DNA of 64,000 bases from Fusicatenibacter_A intestinipullorum (GCA_019117495.1 DWZP01000027.1:14676-78675), one strand, 5' to 3'; positions 51,181 through 60,451 are shown, numbered from the stretch's first letter. Translations and numbers: made by a program. The notes: generated from the letters alone by a model not told the origin.

Positions 51181-52171
51181 TGTAATGGGAACGGACTATG
51201 GCCCGAAAGAACTTGTGCTTGGAGCGGTACAGGCTGTAAAAGAATTTAACTGTGAAATTGTGCTGGTAGGTGACCCGGAAACCATCGAGAACCTGCTGCG
51301 CGAATACAAAGCCGATACGGACAGCAGGCTCAGCATTTGTCCGGCAACGGAAGTTGTAAGAATGGACGAGCACCCTTCCATTGCCGTAAAAACAAAGAAG
51401 AATTCTTCCATTGTTGTGGCAACCCGCCTTTTGCGCGAGAAAAAATGCGATGCGCTGGTATCGTCCGGCAGTACCGGTGCTGCCGTTGCGGCTGCGCTGT
51501 TTTACCTGGGACGCATTAAAGGCATTGAGCGCCCGGCTATTGCAACGCCGATTCCGAATCTTACCGGCACTACGGTGCTTCTGGACAGCGGTGCCAAAGT
51601 TGATGCCAAACCGGAACACATGGTGCAGAGTGCACTGATGGGCAGCGTTTATTCGGAGCTGATGTTTGGCGTTGATAAACCCCGCGTAGGGCTTTTGAAT
51701 ATCGGCGAAGAAGAAACCAAGGGCAACGAACAGGCTCTGGCAACGTACCCGCTGCTGAAAGAAGAACAGCATATTAACTTTATCGGCAACGTTGAAGGCC
51801 GCGATATTAATAAGGGCACCGTTGATGTTGTTGTATGTGACGGCTTTGTGGGCAATGTTGTTTTAAAGTTTGCAGAAGGGCTTGCAAGTGCTATAATGGT
51901 AGTAATAAAAGACGCCATTTCCAAAGGCGGCTTAATGGCAAAACTCGGCGGGCTTTTGCTTCTGCCGACAATGAAAGCCTTAAAAAAACGTGCTGACGTT
52001 ACGGAATACGGCGGCGCGCTGCTTTTGGGCGTTAAGGCTCCGTTTATCATCTGCCACGGCAACAGCAAGGCAAAATCCATTACCAGTGCGGTAAGGGTAG
52101 CCATTAACTTTGCCGAGCGGGACGTGGTAAAACATATTGCTGAAATTGTCATCAAAGACGAAGAAAAATAA
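51164..52171 (+). CDS. plsX: Phosphate acyltransferase PlsX
   Basis: Makes acyl-phosphate from acyl-ACP, the first step of PlsX/PlsY phospholipid synthesis at the membrane surface. Signature segments are MKIALDVMGTDYGPKE, SSGSTGAAVAAALFYLGRIKG (across a run of small residues) and VVCDGFVGNVVLKFAEG. I chose the ATG at 51164 (335 residues), which fits the family N-terminus. It lies inside the end of fapR, so the two are coupled. Confidence 0.95.
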   Translation: MKIALDVMGTDYGPKELVLGAVQAVKEFNCEIVLVGDPETIENLLREYKADTDSRLSICPATEVVRMDEHPSIAVKTKKNSSIVVATRLLREKKCDALVSSGSTGAAVAAALFYLGRIKGIERPAIATPIPNLTGTTVLLDSGAKVDAKPEHMVQSALMGSVYSELMFGVDKPRVGLLNIGEEETKGNEQALATYPLLKEEQHINFIGNVEGRDINKGTVDVVVCDGFVGNVVLKFAEGLASAIMVVIKDAISKGGLMAKLGGLLLLPTMKALKKRADVTEYGGALLLGVKAPFIICHGNSKAKSITSAVRVAINFAERDVVKHIAEIVIKDEEK

Positions 52172-52189
52172 AGAAACGAGGATAAATAC

Positions 52190-53191
52190 ATGACTAAAGC
52201 TGTAAAACAAGTTGGTATTCTGGGTGTAGGCAGCTATCTTCCCAGCAAGATTTTGACCAACCACGACCTTGAAAAAATGGTTGATACCAGCGATGAATGG
52301 ATTGTGCAGCGCACAGGCATCAGAACCCGCCATATTGCGGCTCCCGAACAGGCTACAAGCGACATGGCCCTTATCGCCGCAAGGCGTGCACTGGAAGATG
52401 CCGGTGTTGCCCCTGCCGACCTTGACCTTATTATTGTTGCAACTGCTACGCCTGATTACGGCGTATATCCTTCAACCGCCTGCCTTGTGCAGGACAGACT
52501 GTGGGCAACTCACGCAGCTGCGTTTGACCTTTCCGCAGGCTGCACAGGCTTTGTTTACGGTGTAAGCGTTGCTGCGCAGATGATTGCCAGCGGAGTTTAT
52601 AAAAAAGCCCTTGTAATCGGTGCGGAAACCCTTTCCCGTATTTTGAACTGGGAAGACCGCAATACCTGCGTACTGTTTGGCGACGGCGCAGGTGCAGCCG
52701 TACTTGGCGAGGTTGAAGAAGGCTACGGCATTTTGGGCCTTGACCTTGGCAGTGACGGTGCAGGCAGCATTCACCTTATGCAGCCCGCAGGCGGCAGCAG
52801 AAAACCTGCCAGCCACGAAACCGTTGACGCCAAAGAACATACCGTACATATGAACGGCAACGAAGTATTTAAGTTCGCCGTAAAAATTATGGGCAAAACG
52901 GCTAAAAAATCCCTCGAACAGGCCGGCCTAACCAATGAAGATATTGATATGCTGGTACCGCATCAGGCCAATATCCGCATCATTCAGTCCGCAGCCAAGC
53001 ATTTTAAAATGCCGATGGATAAAGTTTGGGTAAATATTGATAAATACAGTAATACTTCCGCAGCATGCATTCCTATCGCTCTTACGGAAATGCAGGACCA
53101 GCATGCCATGAAAAAAGGCGACAACCTTCTGCTTGTTGCTTTCGGCGCAGGCCTTACCTGGGGCAGTATTGTTCTTAAATGGTGTAAATAA
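52190..53191 (+). CDS. fabH: 3-oxoacyl-ACP synthase III (FabH)
   Basis: Starts each fatty acid by condensing acetyl-CoA (or branched primers) with malonyl-ACP. The catalytic triad is visible: cysteine in DLSAGCTGFVYG, histidine in VPHQANIRI, asparagine in NIDKYSNTSAACIP. Its 333 residues are of normal length. The ATG follows CGAGGA. fabD follows after a short gap. Confidence 0.97.
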   Translation: MTKAVKQVGILGVGSYLPSKILTNHDLEKMVDTSDEWIVQRTGIRTRHIAAPEQATSDMALIAARRALEDAGVAPADLDLIIVATATPDYGVYPSTACLVQDRLWATHAAAFDLSAGCTGFVYGVSVAAQMIASGVYKKALVIGAETLSRILNWEDRNTCVLFGDGAGAAVLGEVEEGYGILGLDLGSDGAGSIHLMQPAGGSRKPASHETVDAKEHTVHMNGNEVFKFAVKIMGKTAKKSLEQAGLTNEDIDMLVPHQANIRIIQSAAKHFKMPMDKVWVNIDKYSNTSAACIPIALTEMQDQHAMKKGDNLLLVAFGAGLTWGSIVLKWCK

Positions 53192-53214
53192 TTGGCGAAA
53201 GAGAGGCTATGTTA

Positions 53215-54162
53215 ATGAGTAAAGTAGCATTTATTTTCCCCGGCCAGGGCTCCCAGAGCGTTGGCATGTGCAAAGATTTGTACGAAAACTATGCCTGCGC
53301 ACGCAGGACTTTTGAAGAAGCTGACGAAGCACTCGGTTTTTCCATAAGCAAACTGTGCTTTGAAGGCCCGGAAGACCAGCTGCGCCTTACTTTTAATACC
53401 CAGCCGGCAATTTTAACTGCCAGCGTTGCCTGTGCAAGAGTTCTTGCCGAAAACGGCGTAACCTGCGAAATTGCAGCAGGCCACAGCCTGGGTGAATATT
53501 CCGCACTGGTGCAGGCAGAAGCACTTGATTTTGCAGATGCCGTACGCATTGTACGCAAAAGAGGCCAGTTCATGCAGGAAGCAGTTCCTGTAGGCGAAGG
53601 CAGCATGGCTGCCGTACTTGGCATGGACAGCGATAAAATTGTTGAAATCTGCCGCAGTGTGGAAGCTGAATGCGGCGAAGCAGTACAGGCAGTAAACTTT
53701 AACTGCCCCGGCCAGGTTGTAATTGCCGGAGCCGTTGGCGCAGTGGATAAAGCTCTTGTTGCTTTGAAAGAAGCCGGTGCAAAACGCGCAGTTCTCCTGC
53801 CGGTAAGCGCTCCTTTCCACAGCACTCTGCTCCAGCCTGCTTCCGACCGTCTGGCAGAAGTATTTAAAACCATTACTTTCCACGATGCTAAAATCCCCGT
53901 TATGGCAAACGTTAACGCCGAAGAAGTAACAAAAGCAGAGGTTATTAAAGAATCCTTAATCCGTCAGGCTGCTATGCCTGTACTTTGGGAAACCGGCGTA
54001 AGAAAAATGATTGCCGGCGGCGTGGATACTTTTGTTGAAGTTGGCCCGGGCAAAGTTCTGTGCGGCTTTAACAAGAAAATTGACAAATCCGTAACTTCCC
54101 TTAACGTAGAAGATGAAGCAAGCCTTGCAAAAACACTTGCTTATTTCCAGGAGGTCCGTTAA
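53215..54162 (+). CDS. fabD: Malonyl-CoA:ACP transacylase
   Basis: Loads malonyl groups on ACP. The nucleophile serine is in AAGHSLGEYSAL; KVAFIFPGQGSQSVGM opens the protein and VEVGPGKVLCGFNKK ends the fold. I prefer the ATG at 53215, eight bases after GAGAGG, over the ATG at 53209, which is too close. 315 residues. fabG begins one base after its stop. Confidence 0.96.
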   Translation: MSKVAFIFPGQGSQSVGMCKDLYENYACARRTFEEADEALGFSISKLCFEGPEDQLRLTFNTQPAILTASVACARVLAENGVTCEIAAGHSLGEYSALVQAEALDFADAVRIVRKRGQFMQEAVPVGEGSMAAVLGMDSDKIVEICRSVEAECGEAVQAVNFNCPGQVVIAGAVGAVDKALVALKEAGAKRAVLLPVSAPFHSTLLQPASDRLAEVFKTITFHDAKIPVMANVNAEEVTKAEVIKESLIRQAAMPVLWETGVRKMIAGGVDTFVEVGPGKVLCGFNKKIDKSVTSLNVEDEASLAKTLAYFQEVR

Positions 54163-54163
54163 A

Positions 54164-54907
54164 ATGCTGTTAGAAGGCAAAGTAGCTTTAGTTACCGGGG
54201 CATCCCGCGGCATTGGCAAAGCAATTGCGCTTTTGCTTGCCGAAAACGGCGCAGATGTAGCCGTTAATTTTGCAGGCAGCACCGCTGCTGCTGAAGCAGT
54301 TGCTGCTGAAATTGAAAAAATGGGCAGAAAAGCCATTCTCGTGCAGGGTGACGTTTCCCAAACCGAAGTTTGCGCTGAAATGGTAGATAAAGTGGTTAAA
54401 GAACTCGGCCATATTGATATTCTTGTTAATAATGCCGGCATTACCCGCGATACCCTGCTTCTGCGCATGAAAGAAGAAGATTGGGACGCTGTTCTCAACA
54501 CCAACCTTAAAGGTGTGTTCAACTGCACTAAAGCAGCTGTAAAATATATGGCAAAACAGCGCAGCGGCGCAATTGTAAATATCAGTTCCGTTGTTGCTTT
54601 AATGGGCAATGCAGGCCAGGCCAACTATGCCGCTGCCAAAGCAGGCATTCTGGGCTTTACCCGCAGCGTTGCCAAAGAAATGGCTGCCCGCGGCATCAGG
54701 GTTAACGCTGTTACCCCCGGCTTTATCAAAACCGATATGACCAGCGTTCTTTCCGAAAAAGTTGTTGCTGCCATGGAAGCTTCCATTCCGCTTGCCCGTC
54801 TGGGTGAGCCTGAGGATATTGCCAAAGCGGTACTGTTCCTTGTGAGCGATAATGCCGCTTATATAACCGGCCAGACTTTACATGTCGACGGCGGTATGGT
54901 AATGTAA
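54164..54907 (+). CDS. fabG: 3-oxoacyl-ACP reductase
   Basis: NADPH-dependent short-chain dehydrogenase that reduces 3-oxoacyl-ACP. The cofactor loop is TGASRGIGKAIA; the catalytic serine, tyrosine and lysine are in NISSVVALMGNAGQANYAAAK (read across the segment), and NNAGITRD is intact. I chose the ATG at 54164, eight bases after AGGAGG; 247 residues is the family norm. Confidence 0.97.
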   Translation: MLLEGKVALVTGASRGIGKAIALLLAENGADVAVNFAGSTAAAEAVAAEIEKMGRKAILVQGDVSQTEVCAEMVDKVVKELGHIDILVNNAGITRDTLLLRMKEEDWDAVLNTNLKGVFNCTKAAVKYMAKQRSGAIVNISSVVALMGNAGQANYAAAKAGILGFTRSVAKEMAARGIRVNAVTPGFIKTDMTSVLSEKVVAAMEASIPLARLGEPEDIAKAVLFLVSDNAAYITGQTLHVDGGMVM

Positions 54908-54947
54908 TAATGTATTATCAAACTACCTTGGAAGGAGGTGAATCGTA

Positions 54948-55178
54948 ATGAGCACTTTCGACAAAGTTAAAAACATCACCGTAGAACAGTTGAGTGTTGA
55001 CCCGGAAGAAGTAAAAATGGAATCTTCCTTCATCGACGATTTGGGCGCTGACTCTCTTGACATCGTTGAATTAATCATGGCTTTCGAAGAGGAATTCGGC
55101 GTTGAAATTCCTGACGAAAAAGCAGAAAAAATCCGCACTGTTGCGGACGCAGTTAAAATGTTGGATGAAGAAAAATAA
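54948..55178 (+). CDS. acpP: Acyl carrier protein
   Basis: A 76-residue acidic carrier of acyl chains. The phosphopantetheine attachment serine is in DDLGADSLDIVEL. GGAGGTG precedes the ATG at good spacing. A stable hairpin follows the stop, which may raise acpP output relative to the genes after it. Confidence 0.98.
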   Translation: MSTFDKVKNITVEQLSVDPEEVKMESSFIDDLGADSLDIVELIMAFEEEFGVEIPDEKAEKIRTVADAVKMLDEEK

Positions 55179-55190
55179 TTTATCCGCAGT

Positions 55191-55225
55191 TTGGCGGGAG
55201 GCATTAAGCCTCCCTGCCAAGTTTT
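55191..55225 (+). terminator. Hairpin between acpP and fabK, possible partial terminator
   Basis: A long stem (TTGGC-GGGAGGC with GCCTCCC-T-GCCAA, ATTAA loop) is followed by GTTTTAAAA. It could be a leaky terminator or an RNA-processing/stability hairpin that boosts acpP over fabK-fabF. Confidence 0.5.
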
Positions 55226-55261
55226 AAAAGTTGCATCTTAACCAGAAATGGGGGATATTTG

Positions 55262-56212
55262 TTGAAATTACCAGTGCTTAAAATAGGTGATAAAGTAGCT
55301 GAAATGCCAATATTTCAGGGAGGCATGGCCATCAGGCTTTCGACTGCGCGCCTTGCGGGTGCTGTAGCACGAGAAGGCGGCGTAGGCCTTGTAGCTGCGT
55401 CCGGCCTTGAGCTTGATGAACTGCGCCAGGAAATCCGCCTTGCGAGAAAACTGAGCGAAGGCAGAGGCATGATTGGCATTAACGCTATGGTGGCAGCACG
55501 CGCTTTTGCGGACCTTATTACAACAGCAGCTGAAGAAAAAGTTGATTTGCTTGTTGCCGGCGCCGGTTTTTCAAGAGATATTTTCGCCATCGGCCGCGCC
55601 TACAACGTAGCAGTTGTTCCTATTGTTTCTTCCGTAAAGCTGGCTAAAATTTCCGAAAAGCTCGGTGCTTCGGCAATTGTTGTTGAAGGTACGGAAGCAG
55701 GCGGCCATCTGGGCACGCAGGAATCTATCAAAACTATTCTGCCGGATATTATTAAGGCTGTAAAAATTCCGGTTATTGCCGCAGGCGGTGCTGTTTGCGG
55801 TGCTGATGTAGCCGAACTTCTGAAGCTTGGTGCCAGCGGCGTACAAATGGGCAGCCGCTTTGCTGCCAGCGAAGAATCCAACGGTGCTCCTGCTCTGAAG
55901 GAATTTTATCTCAAAATGACTAAAGAAGATGTTGTGCAGATTGACAGCCCGGTTGGTTATAAGGGCCGCGCAATTTTGAATCCGTTTGCACAAAAGGTTC
56001 TTGACGGCAATCCGCCGCGTCCTACAACCTGCGACGCCTGCCTCAAGCATTGTTCCCGCAGCTTCTGCATTATCAGGGCGTTAACCCGTGCACAGCAGGG
56101 CGATGTGGAAACCGGTCTTGTTTTCACCGGTGCAAATATGTGGAAGATTAAGGAAATTCTGCCTGTTAAAGAAATTTTCAGAAGGCTGAAAGAAGATATA
56201 GAAAAAATTTAA
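55262..56212 (+). CDS. fabK: FabK-like enoyl-ACP reductase II / nitronate monooxygenase family
   Basis: An FMN-dependent TIM-barrel protein of 316 residues; in this operon it most likely reduces enoyl-ACP, since no FabI is present. Seen are PIFQGGMAIRLSTARLAGAV, FMN-site segments VEGTEAGGHLG and AAGGAVCGADVAELL, and GASGVQMGSRFAASEE. The C-terminal part carries a cysteine motif, CDACLKHCSRSFC, which classical streptococcal FabK does not have as I recall, so it belongs to a subgroup close to nitronate monooxygenases. TTG start at 55262, six bases after GGGGGA (TTG at 55259 also possible). Confidence 0.82.
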   Translation: MKLPVLKIGDKVAEMPIFQGGMAIRLSTARLAGAVAREGGVGLVAASGLELDELRQEIRLARKLSEGRGMIGINAMVAARAFADLITTAAEEKVDLLVAGAGFSRDIFAIGRAYNVAVVPIVSSVKLAKISEKLGASAIVVEGTEAGGHLGTQESIKTILPDIIKAVKIPVIAAGGAVCGADVAELLKLGASGVQMGSRFAASEESNGAPALKEFYLKMTKEDVVQIDSPVGYKGRAILNPFAQKVLDGNPPRPTTCDACLKHCSRSFCIIRALTRAQQGDVETGLVFTGANMWKIKEILPVKEIFRRLKEDIEKI

Positions 56213-56229
56213 ATTTGAGGTGATTTGTT

Positions 56230-57477
56230 TTGAAGAGAAGAGTTGTTATAACCGGTGTAGGTGCTATTACCCCTATCGGTATCGGCAAAGATGAATTTTG
56301 GAACAATCTGGTTGCAGGTAAATCCGGCGTAGGCCCGATTACCCAGTTTGATGCCAGCGAATACGGCACAAGAATTGCCGGTGAAGTAAAAGATTTTGAT
56401 TTTTCCAAATACGGCGATAAAAAAGAAGGCAAACGCATGGACCGCGTTACCCAGTTTGCGGTTGCTGCAGCAAAAATGGCTGTTGAAGATGCCAAACTTG
56501 ACCTTGAAAGCATTGACCCTGTAAGAGCAGGTGTTTGCGTAGGCAGCGGCATTGGCGGCATGCATACTTACTTGGAACAGACCTTGAAATTTGTTGAAAA
56601 AGGCCCGTCCAAAATCAGCCCGTTCTTTATTCCTATGGAAATTCCTAATATGCCGGCAGGCCAGATTTCCATTGCTCTTGGCTTTAAAGGCCCCAACATG
56701 GCTATTGTAACCGCATGCGCAACCGGTACCCACTGTGTTGGCGAAGCTTTCAGAATCATTCAGTACGGCGATGCCGATATTATGATGGCAGGCGGCAGCG
56801 AAGCTGCTATTAACCCGCTGGCAGTAGCAGGCTTCGGCAACATGAAGGCTCTTTCTACCAATAACGAACACCCCGAAAAAGCATCCTGCCCGTTTGATAA
56901 AAAACGTGACGGCTTTGTTATGGGCGAAGGCGCTGGCGTGCTTGTTCTTGAAGAACTTGAACATGCACTTAAACGCGGCGCGCATATCTACGCAGAAGTT
57001 GCAGGCTACGGCATGACTGCCGATGCTTACCATATCACTGCTCCGGACCCGAGCGGCGAAATGCCGGCTGTATGCATGGAACTTGCCATTAAAGATGCAG
57101 GCATCAGCCCGGACGAAGTTGATTACATCAACGCTCACGGCACTTCTACACACAGAAATGACCTGAACGAAACTCTGGCTGCTAAGAAAATTTTTGGCGA
57201 CCATGCTTATAAAATGATGATCAGTTCAAACAAATCCATGACCGGCCACCTCCTTGGTGCAGCAGGCGGCGTTGAAGCTATTGCAACCGCTTTAACCATT
57301 GATAACGGCGTTGTTCCGCCTACTATCAACTACGAAGACCCCGACCTTGAAGAAGGCCTTGACCTTGACTATGTGCCTAATGTTGCCCGCAAAGCAGAAG
57401 TAAGAGCTGCGCTTTCCAACAACTTCGGCTTTGGCGGCCACAATGCATGCATTCTTCTTAAAAAATACAAGGCATAA
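56230..57477 (+). CDS. fabF: 3-oxoacyl-ACP synthase II
   Basis: Elongates acyl-ACP with malonyl-ACP. Catalytic cysteine in VTACATGTHCVGEA, histidines in NAHGTSTHRND and SNKSMTGHLLGAAG, and the glycine loop NNFGFGGHNA are all intact; 415 residues. TTG start with GAGGTGAT upstream. It is followed by rnc after about 20 bases, a common Firmicutes order. Confidence 0.97.
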   Translation: MKRRVVITGVGAITPIGIGKDEFWNNLVAGKSGVGPITQFDASEYGTRIAGEVKDFDFSKYGDKKEGKRMDRVTQFAVAAAKMAVEDAKLDLESIDPVRAGVCVGSGIGGMHTYLEQTLKFVEKGPSKISPFFIPMEIPNMPAGQISIALGFKGPNMAIVTACATGTHCVGEAFRIIQYGDADIMMAGGSEAAINPLAVAGFGNMKALSTNNEHPEKASCPFDKKRDGFVMGEGAGVLVLEELEHALKRGAHIYAEVAGYGMTADAYHITAPDPSGEMPAVCMELAIKDAGISPDEVDYINAHGTSTHRNDLNETLAAKKIFGDHAYKMMISSNKSMTGHLLGAAGGVEAIATALTIDNGVVPPTINYEDPDLEEGLDLDYVPNVARKAEVRAALSNNFGFGGHNACILLKKYKA

Positions 57478-57497
57478 GCACAGAAACGGTGATTGCT

Positions 57498-58205
57498 ATG
57501 CAAAGTAAGCGTAAGGAAGAGCTGCTTGAGTTTTGCAGGCAGCTTGGAATTACCATGAATAATTTAGATATTTTGAATACGGCGCTGACACATACTTCCT
57601 ATGCCCATGAGGCTAAAGAGCAGCCGCGCCCGGAACACAATGAACGCATTGAATTTTTGGGCGATTCTGTTTTAAGTATTATCGTCAGCACCTATATGTA
57701 CAAAAACTTTCCAAAACTTAATGAGGGTGAACTTACCAAGCTGCGCGCCCACATTGTTTGTGAAACGTCACTGGCACAGTATGCGCATAAAATTTCTCTC
57801 GGCAAGTACCTGCGTCTCGGCAAAGGTGAAGACCTTTCCGGCGGGCGCAACAGGGCTTCTATTCTGGCAGATGCCTTTGAGTCGGTTTTGGGTGCGTACT
57901 ATATCGACCAGGGGCTTGCCTCCGCAGAAAAATTTTTGCTTGGGCTGATGAAGCAGGAACTTGATTTTATTTGCGAACATGGAATTTATTCTGATTATAA
58001 AACACGTTTGCAGGAAGTAGTTCAAAAAGACGGCGATGTGGAAATTACTTATGAACTGATTGATTCCAGCGGGCCGGAGCATAACAAGTCATTTACGACT
58101 GTTGTTTCGGTTGCAGGCAGGGTTATCGGCAAAGGTATAGGGCACAGCAAAAAAGAAGCTGAGCAGCACGCTGCAAAAAGTGCTTTGGAAAAACTAAAAA
58201 AATAA
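57498..58205 (+). CDS. rnc: Ribonuclease III
   Basis: Cuts double-stranded RNA in rRNA and mRNA processing. The nuclease signature NERIEFLGDSVLS and the second acidic site ILADAFESVLGAYYID precede a C-terminal double-stranded RNA-binding domain (about residues 160-233). I chose the ATG at 57498 after GGTGAT; the frame is also open at GTG 57489, which is part of that site. 235 residues. Last gene of the fapR operon. Confidence 0.96.
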   Translation: MQSKRKEELLEFCRQLGITMNNLDILNTALTHTSYAHEAKEQPRPEHNERIEFLGDSVLSIIVSTYMYKNFPKLNEGELTKLRAHIVCETSLAQYAHKISLGKYLRLGKGEDLSGGRNRASILADAFESVLGAYYIDQGLASAEKFLLGLMKQELDFICEHGIYSDYKTRLQEVVQKDGDVEITYELIDSSGPEHNKSFTTVVSVAGRVIGKGIGHSKKEAEQHAAKSALEKLKK

Positions 58206-58208
58206 AGT

Positions 58209-58246
58209 AAAACGGTTTCGGGCTGAATACCTGAAACCGTTTTTTG
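58209..58246. terminator. Terminator of the fapR-to-rnc operon
   Basis: An AAAACGGTTTC/GAAACCGTTTT stem with further pairing and a T-run. It lies between convergent genes. Confidence 0.87.
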
Positions 58247-58267
58247 TATGCCTTTATTAAATTATGT

Positions 58268-58591
58268 TTAATGCGCCGGGCCGAAAAGGTTTAAAATTAC
58301 AACTCCTGCCACAATAAGGGCAATGGCAAAATAACCTGCCGGGGAAAGCGCTTCATTAAAAAGAAAAACTGAAATCAGCGTTGCGGCTACAATGCCTATG
58401 GCGCACCATATTGCATAAGCAATGCTTAAGTGTAGGTATAAAAGCGATTTGGAAAATAAATAAAAGCATAACCCGTAAGCGGCAAGCGTTGCAAGCGATG
58501 GGTAAAGTTTGGTAAATCCTTCGGAATATTTAAGGCAGGTTGTGCCGATAAGTTCAAGGCTTATTGCCAAAGCAAGATATAAATAACCCAT
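58268..58591 (-). CDS. Small multidrug resistance family transporter
   Basis: A 107-residue protein with four transmembrane helices of the SMR family, which exchange cations (quaternary amines, guanidinium or polyamines) for protons. The essential membrane glutamate is E13 (ALAISLELIGTTCLK), and the second helix pair includes AYAIWCAIGIVAATLI. It is a single gene with no SMR partner, so probably a homodimer. EmrE-like drug export and Gdx-like guanidinium export cannot be told apart with confidence; there is no guanidine riboswitch in front. Confidence 0.9.
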   Translation of the reverse strand: MGYLYLALAISLELIGTTCLKYSEGFTKLYPSLATLAAYGLCFYLFSKSLLYLHLSIAYAIWCAIGIVAATLISVFLFNEALSPAGYFAIALIVAGVVILNLFGPAH

Positions 58592-58721
58592 AAAAATTCA
58601 TCCTTTATATTATTTTGCACCTGCTATTCTAACATATATAAACGGGGCTTGCAATTGCCGTATTGACGATGCGGCGGCAGCAGAATATAATGCAGGTAAG
58701 AATACAATGAAAGGTAAAGTT

Positions 58722-59723
58722 ATGAGCATTATTCCAATTTTTATTCCGCACGCGGGCTGCCCGCATCAGTGCGTTTTTTGCAACCAGAAGAAAATCAGCG
58801 GGCAAAAAACAGCATCGGCAGAAGCAGTGCGGCAGCAGATAGAAAAATATTTACAATGGATTAAACCGGGAAAAGAAAACGAAGCTGCTTTTTACGGCGG
58901 TTCTTTTACCGGCCTTGATATGGATTTACAGGAAGAACTTTTCAAGCCGGTTGATAAACTTTTGCAGGAGGGAATCATTGGCAGCGTGCGCTTATCGACG
59001 CGGCCGGATTATATAGATGAAGAAAGGCTGGCTCTTTTAAAAAAGCATAATGTAAGCACGGTGGAACTGGGCGTACAGTCTTTGGACGACAGCGTTTTGG
59101 AGCTGGCAGGGCGCGGCCATAATGCGGCAAGCGTTGTAAAGGCTGTTGAACTTTTGCGCGCACATGGTTTTAAAACAGGCTTGCAGCTGATGTGCGGCAT
59201 GCCCGGGCAAACTGAGGCAAGCTTTATGGATACCGTTGCGGAAAGCATTGCCATAAAACCGGATATGGTAAGGCTTTATCCGCTTTTGGTAATTAAAGAT
59301 ACTCCGCTTGAAGAAACGTACCGCAGCGGAAAGTTTACGCCGCTTGATGTGGAAGCTGCCGCAGAGCTTTGTGCAGCAGCTTTGCAGAAATTTACCGGTA
59401 ACGGCATTAATGTTATCCGCATCGGCTTACAGCCGGATGACGAATTGTGCAGCCCCGGAAATATTGTGGCAGGCCCTTTTCATCCCGCTTTTGGCGAGAT
59501 AGTGAAAAGTATGGCGGTTAGAAACGAACTTACGCCGCAAATTATGGCGCTTGTTAATGCAGGCAGAAGCAAAATAAAAATTTATGTGCCGCAGAATATG
59601 GAATCGAAACTGCGCGGGCAGCATAACAGAAATATTCAGTGGTGGCAAAAGATGGGCGCCTGTATTGAAATTACAAAAACTAAAAACGCTTCCATATATT
59701 TGGAGGGTGAAAATAATGAGTGA
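58722..59723 (+). CDS. Radical SAM protein (Elp3-like core)
   Basis: A 333-residue radical SAM enzyme of the YhcC/Elp3-like group. The 4Fe-4S motif is GCPHQCVFCNQ (CxxxCxxC) near residue 12-20, followed by FYGGSFTGLD, STRPDYID, ELGVQSLDD and GLQLMCGMPGQTEASF. No acetyltransferase domain follows, unlike true Elp3. Its substrate is unknown; a nucleic-acid or tRNA role is a reasonable guess. I chose the ATG at 58722 (AAAGG upstream), since 58707 has no site. It overlaps the next gene by eight bases. Confidence 0.88.
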   Translation: MSIIPIFIPHAGCPHQCVFCNQKKISGQKTASAEAVRQQIEKYLQWIKPGKENEAAFYGGSFTGLDMDLQEELFKPVDKLLQEGIIGSVRLSTRPDYIDEERLALLKKHNVSTVELGVQSLDDSVLELAGRGHNAASVVKAVELLRAHGFKTGLQLMCGMPGQTEASFMDTVAESIAIKPDMVRLYPLLVIKDTPLEETYRSGKFTPLDVEAAAELCAAALQKFTGNGINVIRIGLQPDDELCSPGNIVAGPFHPAFGEIVKSMAVRNELTPQIMALVNAGRSKIKIYVPQNMESKLRGQHNRNIQWWQKMGACIEITKTKNASIYLEGENNE

Positions 59724-60213
59724 TATTTGCAAGTGCTTTGCGCCGGTAGAAAATGCCGGTTGTACAATTTTAATATTAGGCTCAATGCCGGGGGAACGCT
59801 CGCTGGAGCTGCAGCAGTATTACGGGCATAAAAATAACCGCTTTTGGCGTTTAATGGCAGAAATTTTTAATAATGGCAAAATGCTTGACGATTATGAGGA
59901 GCGCAAGGCTTTGCTGCTACGCAACAATGTTGCACTGTGGGATGTTCTTGCGTTCTGCCGCCGTGAAGGCAGCCTCGATTCGGCAATACGCGATGAGGAA
60001 TATAATGATTTGGCCGGTTTCATTGTCCGCCATCCTAAAATTAAGCGTATTTGCTGCAACGGCGGCAAAGCCTATGCTGCTTTAAAAAAATATTGCCGCA
60101 CAAACAGCATAAACGGCGTGGAAATTTTGGCAATGCCTTCAACAAGCCCGGCAAATGCCAGATGTAATTTTGAAAAATTAAAAAATATTTGGGCACCAGC
60201 CCTTTTGAATTGA
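59716..60213 (+). CDS. DNA-deoxyinosine glycosylase (UDG superfamily family 6)
   Basis: A 165-residue base-excision enzyme predicted to remove hypoxanthine from DNA. The family core is CTILILGSMPGERSLELQQYYGHKNNRFW, read in two parts, with the asparagine pair in HKNNRFW, then NVALWDVLAFCRREGSLD and the C-terminal MPSTSPANA. GGAGGGTG precedes the ATG. It is translationally coupled to the radical SAM gene; whether they share a role is unclear. Confidence 0.9.
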   Translation: MSDICKCFAPVENAGCTILILGSMPGERSLELQQYYGHKNNRFWRLMAEIFNNGKMLDDYEERKALLLRNNVALWDVLAFCRREGSLDSAIRDEEYNDLAGFIVRHPKIKRICCNGGKAYAALKKYCRTNSINGVEILAMPSTSPANARCNFEKLKNIWAPALLN

Positions 60214-60422
60214 CCTGAAATTTAAGAAAATTTAAAGTTTTTTATTTGTTTTTTGCTTTTATTGCTTAAAATTTTTGCGGCGGAATTGTGAAAAAAGCGT
60301 AAAACAGGCATTTTTATGTGTAAAGAATATAACAAAAACGCCATTTGAAACACAAGGCAACGTGTAAAGAAAGAAGCCCATAAAATGGGCGCTGAGGCCT
60401 GCAAAAAAAGTTGCAAAAAATA

Positions 60423-60451
60423 TTGACAAGCCTTTTTTGTAATGGTACAAT
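60423..60451 (+). promoter_or_regulatory. Promoter of the str-type ribosomal operon
   Basis: A consensus TTGACA (60423-60428), a 17-base spacer and TACAAT (60446-60451). The 200 bases before it are AT-rich without a gene. Confidence 0.82.

Noticed and set aside
58592..58721. Guanidine riboswitch before the SMR gene
   Set aside because: The short region on the minus strand shows only a promoter-like AT-rich stretch and a ribosome site, with no conserved riboswitch motifs.
60214..60422. A small gene in the AT-rich gap before the L7Ae-like gene
   Set aside because: Frames present there lack ribosome sites and codon bias; the only supported element is the promoter at 60423.
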